Shown here piece by piece: positions 61,551-64,000 of a stretch of 64,000 nucleotides of DNA. Source of the DNA: Rhizobiaceae bacterium (GTDB lineage Bacteria; Pseudomonadota; Alphaproteobacteria; Rhizobiales; Rhizobiaceae); the NCBI GenBank assembly GCA_023953905.1, contig JAMLJA010000006.1, forward strand, positions 62,001 through 126,000. The letters are read 5' to 3'. Position 1 is the stretch's first letter. Every line of letters starts with the position of its first letter. The translations under genes were made by a program, and so were the position numbers. The notes below the pieces were generated by a model, which had not been told where the DNA came from, made no database searches, and saw nothing but the letters and a program-made list of their open reading frames with translations.

Positions 61551-62346
61551 TGTTTCTCTCCTCGAAGCGGCGTGCTTCGGGGTTCCATTCCAGGGTGAAG
61601 GTGGCGGGTGGCGAGGTGCGACTCTTGTCGATCGATACGTTAAAGGCGGGCGGGCCGATCGAACCTTCAAGCGGACCATCAAGGGTAAGCCGGGAGGCAG
61701 CCGGTGCCGGCGAAACCATGAGGCGGAGAGGGGAGGCCGTCGGCGAGGCTTGGGCTGCCTGCCGCAACAGGAAGAGCGGGTGATTGGCCATCCGGGCACG
61801 GCGATGCAGCCTGCGTGTCGCGGTGAGGTCCAGGAGGTGCGGATTGCCGCGGATTTCGAGCAGGATGCCGGCAAGCGCGGTCAGATTCGCTGCCTCCTCG
61901 GCGATCCAGAGCGCATCGGCAAGTTTCTCGGCCTCAGCCAGAAGAAGGTCCTCAGGCCGGATTCCGAAGCGTTGCGCCAGACCCGGCGCATAGGGCCGTC
62001 CTGCTTCCCGGAAAATTTCTCCCGTCCCGATCCAGATCAAAAGGCCGTCGCGTCTGAACATTCCCGCCAGCGCAAGTGCAAAGCCTGCTGTCGTGCCTGC
62101 CTCACGGGTGGCGGCGCCATGGATCTCCACCATGCCGCTCGAGGACATGCCACCGCCCAATGCTGCATCGAAACTGGCTGCGCCGGTGGAAAAGACAGAA
62201 GGAACGGGCTGCCCCGCCTGTCGCGAGACCACACGACCGGTTTCCATGCGGTTCTCCTCGAGCCGCTCTGGCAACACGCCTTCGATCTTCGCAATTTTAT
62301 GGCGCAAGGCACAAATGATACCCGGCGCCATGGCGGCACTCGCCAT
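61357..62346 (-). CDS. imuA: ImuA, SOS mutasome protein
   Basis: This 329-residue protein is a RecA/SulA-like accessory factor. It has FSTGAASFDAALGGGMSSSGMVEIHG, GLLIWIGTGEIFREAGRPYAPGLAQRFG and LAGILLEIRGNPHLLDLTATRRLHRRA, which follow the alphaproteobacterial ImuA pattern, and a proline- and charge-rich tail. The last 194 bases overlap the imuB start in another frame, an unusually long overlap; the tail may be nonconserved read-through. A LexA box ends 19 bases upstream of the ATG. Confidence 0.9.
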   Translation of the reverse strand: MASAAMAPGIICALRHKIAKIEGVLPERLEENRMETGRVVSRQAGQPVPSVFSTGAASFDAALGGGMSSSGMVEIHGAATREAGTTAGFALALAGMFRRDGLLIWIGTGEIFREAGRPYAPGLAQRFGIRPEDLLLAEAEKLADALWIAEEAANLTALAGILLEIRGNPHLLDLTATRRLHRRARMANHPLFLLRQAAQASPTASPLRLMVSPAPAASRLTLDGPLEGSIGPPAFNVSIDKSRTSPPATFTLEWNPEARRFEERNNVPSGRFQPAKNTGALAATSSHGTDLAPALRQAVAFKSAQEHAAPGHQPSREQYPAYSRTRRAR

Positions 62347-62364
62347 GTCGTTCCCCTGAGATGT

Positions 62365-62379
62365 GTTCCTGTTATGTTC
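62365..62379 (-). promoter_or_regulatory. LexA (SOS) box
   Basis: GTTC (62365-62368), seven bases, GTTC (62376-62379) is a perfect match to the alphaproteobacterial LexA motif GTTC-N7-GTTC. It sits 19 bases before the imuA start codon and 145 before the divergent metallopeptidase gene, so it should repress imuA-imuB-dnaE2 until DNA damage. Confidence 0.85.
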
Positions 62380-62523
62380 TTATGGATTCCAGAGGCCCGC
62401 TTAAGAGTCAAGCGGGCAGGAGGGGAATTTATTCCTGCCGAAGCCTTCTGGCTTCCGCCGATCGATGCAGTGGGGCTCGAAAGCACACCTGCAACGGGCT
62501 ATATGCGGGCAAAAGGATCACAT

Positions 62524-62946
62524 ATGGCACGCATCTATCAGACCCGCGCCTGGCATAACCAGCTTTCGCCCTCCATCGATGAACTGGAGCTCATGGCGCT
62601 GGAGGCTTATGCGCATCTGCCGGAGGAATTCCGAACGCTGACGGGAGAGATCGTCATTCAGATCGCAGAGTTTCCCACCGAGGAAATCATGGACGATCTG
62701 TCGCTGGAAACGCCTTTCGATCTGCTTGGCCTTTTCGAAGGCAGAGGTCTTGCCGAGCGCTGGAACCCGGCGACGGGAGAAGGGCCCAATCGCGTCACTC
62801 TCTACCGTCGCGCGATACTGGATTACTGGGCCGAGAATGAGGAAACGATGGGCGATATCGTCACCCATGTGCTCATCCACGAAATAGGCCACCATTTCGG
62901 TCTGTCGGACGACGATATGCAGAAGATCGAGTCGAGCGTCGAATAA
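62524..62946 (+). CDS. Small metallopeptidase-family (zincin-like) protein
   Basis: This 140-residue protein has a zincin motif HExxH in LIHEIGHHFGLSDDDMQKIE near the C-terminus and the family string LPEEFRTLTGEIVIQIAEFPT. It belongs to the small metallopeptidase group often called possibly acetylated zinc proteases. Length is typical. The ATG at 62524 was chosen; the frame is open upstream through the imuA leader but without family sequence. It is divergent from imuA, so the LexA box between them could affect it, but at 145 bases this is doubtful. Its cellular substrate is unknown. Confidence 0.9.
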   Translation: MARIYQTRAWHNQLSPSIDELELMALEAYAHLPEEFRTLTGEIVIQIAEFPTEEIMDDLSLETPFDLLGLFEGRGLAERWNPATGEGPNRVTLYRRAILDYWAENEETMGDIVTHVLIHEIGHHFGLSDDDMQKIESSVE

Positions 62947-62987
62947 GGCGCCGCTCGCGCGGTCGGAAAGTCCCTGTCAGGTGGCGC

Positions 62988-63194
62988 CTATTGCTCGCCG
63001 AGCTTCATGTCCGGATCATATTCCCGGCCTTCCACATCTTTCACCACGGCCTGACCGCACCGCATGGTCTGGGAAGCGGCATCGAAGGCATAAGTGGGGG
63101 AGCCATGGAGGCACCAGCCCTTGTTCAATGCTGCCGTCACCTTGTGACAGAAGCTTGAATCGTCGGGACCGGAGAGGAAGCGATAAAGTTTCAT
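62988..63194 (-). CDS. DUF1737 domain protein
   Basis: This 68-residue protein matches DUF1737: MKLYRFLSGPDDSSFCHKVT, then AALNKGWCLHGSPTYAFDA and MRCGQAVVKDVEGREYDPDM. Proteins of this family are small, cytoplasmic and of unknown function. The ATG at 63194 starts the conserved sequence. It lies 28 bases after the CoA lyase gene on the same strand and is probably co-transcribed with it. Confidence 0.88.
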   Translation of the reverse strand: MKLYRFLSGPDDSSFCHKVTAALNKGWCLHGSPTYAFDAASQTMRCGQAVVKDVEGREYDPDMKLGEQ

Positions 63195-63222
63195 GACAGT
63201 TTCCGAATGACGTGACGCGAGA

Positions 63223-64000
63223 TCAGGATGGCGCCACAGCAGCCTTGGACAACAGGCGTTCCGCCTGGGCAAGATGCAGGCGCTCGACCATTCGGCCGGA
63301 GATCTGAATGACGCCCTTGCCGGCATTTTCCGGCGAGGCGAAAGCCGCGACGATGGCGCGCGCTTCAGCAACGGCTTCCGGGGCTGGTGAAAAAGCAGAA
63401 TTGGCGGCTTCGATCTGTCCGGGATGGATCAGGGTCTTGCCGTCAAAACCCATTGCGGCCGCCTCTTCACACTGACGGGCAAAGCCGTCCAGATTCCGGA
63501 AATCGTTGAAGACGCCATCCACGACATCAATGCCGCCGGCGCGGGCCGCCATGACCATCTGCAGGAGAAAAGGCACGAGATAGCGCCGGTCCGGCACGTC
63601 GCTTATGCCGGTTTCCTTCACGAGGTCGTTGGTGCCGGCCACGAAGCATGAAAGACGCGAGGAGCGGTCGCGCCCGAGTTCGGCAATCGATCCGAGATTC
63701 AGTATGGCGCGCGGCGTCTCGATCATGGCCCAGAGCGTTGTGGCGGCAGGGACATCGGCCCCGTCGAGCCTGTCGTTGGCCTCCAGTATATCGCGCGGCG
63801 TATCGACCTTTGGCAGCAGGATCGCATCCGGTTGCAAGGTGGCTGCAAGCGCCAAGTCATCGGCGCCCCATTCGCTGGTCATGGCATTGACCCGGATGAC
63901 CATTTCCCGCTCGCCCCAGGAAGGGGCGGCGAAGAATCGCTTCAGATTGTCGCGCGCAGTCTGCTTCTCATCCGGACCGACCGCATCCTCCAGATCAATA
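63223..64000 (-). CDS. HpcH/HpaI-type CoA ester lyase (CitE-like), partial
   Basis: The frame runs in from the right edge without a start; 258 residues are visible. IDLEDAVGPDEKQTARDNL near the edge has the metal-site acidic pair, VIRVNAMTSEWGADDL the arginine segment, LWAMIETPRAILNLGSIA the substrate region with a metal Glu, and GFDGKTLIHPGQIEAANSAFSP the C-terminal mark of citrate lyase beta and malyl-CoA lyase relatives. It probably cleaves malyl-CoA, methylmalyl-CoA or citramalyl-CoA; the exact substrate cannot be told. Confidence 0.88.
   Translation of the reverse strand, partial: IDLEDAVGPDEKQTARDNLKRFFAAPSWGEREMVIRVNAMTSEWGADDLALAATLQPDAILLPKVDTPRDILEANDRLDGADVPAATTLWAMIETPRAILNLGSIAELGRDRSSRLSCFVAGTNDLVKETGISDVPDRRYLVPFLLQMVMAARAGGIDVVDGVFNDFRNLDGFARQCEEAAAMGFDGKTLIHPGQIEAANSAFSPAPEAVAEARAIVAAFASPENAGKGVIQISGRMVERLHLAQAERLLSKAAVAPS

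Overview
The window reads as a chromosomal segment from a GC-rich alphaproteobacterium, most likely a member of the Hyphomicrobiales (Rhizobiales), perhaps near Phyllobacteriaceae. The pointers are a GapR-type nucleoid protein, the sdhCDAB gene order, the imuA-imuB-dnaE2 mutagenesis cassette preceded by an alphaproteobacterial LexA box (GTTC-N7-GTTC), and an abundance of ABC uptake systems with small catabolic regulators. Genus-level placement is a guess.

Layout. (1) 1-14.7 kb is mostly conserved: a partial amino-acid ABC system with an SMP-30 lactonase, gapR, msrB, a CoxE-like VWA protein, an MgtC membrane protein, a PAP2/inositolphosphotransferase-like membrane enzyme, leuC, a membrane diguanylate cyclase, sdhCDAB and a YceH protein. 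(2) About 14.8-39.8 kb is accessory in character and carries four regulator-led catabolic modules: GntR with an aldehyde dehydrogenase and a beta-hydroxyacid dehydrogenase; a PotABCD-type ABC transporter with a GMC oxidoreductase; an IolD-like thiamine-diphosphate enzyme with an aldehyde dehydrogenase and an IclR regulator, followed by three VOC proteins, a ThuA-like protein and an RraA-like aldolase; and an XRE-cupin regulator divergent from a D-amino-acid-oxidase-like flavoenzyme, a peptide-type binding protein, a frameshifted S12 serine hydrolase and, convergent to these, a stand-alone proteasome-type Ntn hydrolase. Non-coding stretches with apparent decayed sequence sit inside and at the right edge of this block. 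(3) 39.9-46.4 kb holds mtnA, a purine nucleoside phosphorylase and a BMP-type nucleoside ABC transporter. (4) 46.4-50.3 kb holds a glutathione-dependent formaldehyde dehydrogenase, a DHDPS-family aldolase, a periplasmic cupin and a NagB-II-like SIS deaminase. (5) 50.3-53.5 kb is a tightly packed four-gene set: a dehydrogenase lacking zinc cysteines, a PTPS-fold protein lacking catalytic residues, a GT4 glycosyltransferase and a SAM methyltransferase. (6) 53.6-56.5 kb encodes DhaK, DhaL and a class II fructose-bisphosphate aldolase, a short route from dihydroxyacetone into hexose phosphate. (7) 56.6-64 kb holds the SOS mutasome, a small zincin-type metallopeptidase, a DUF1737 protein and the end of a citrate-lyase-beta-like CoA lyase that runs off the window.

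The strongest leads for undescribed biology are the Ntn hydrolase with a complete proteasome catalytic set (38334-39029), the IolD-like/VOC/ThuA/RraA catabolic cluster (25798-33172), and the dehydrogenase/pseudo-PTPS/glycosyltransferase/methyltransferase operon (50300-53492). Functions given for these are inferences from motifs and context.
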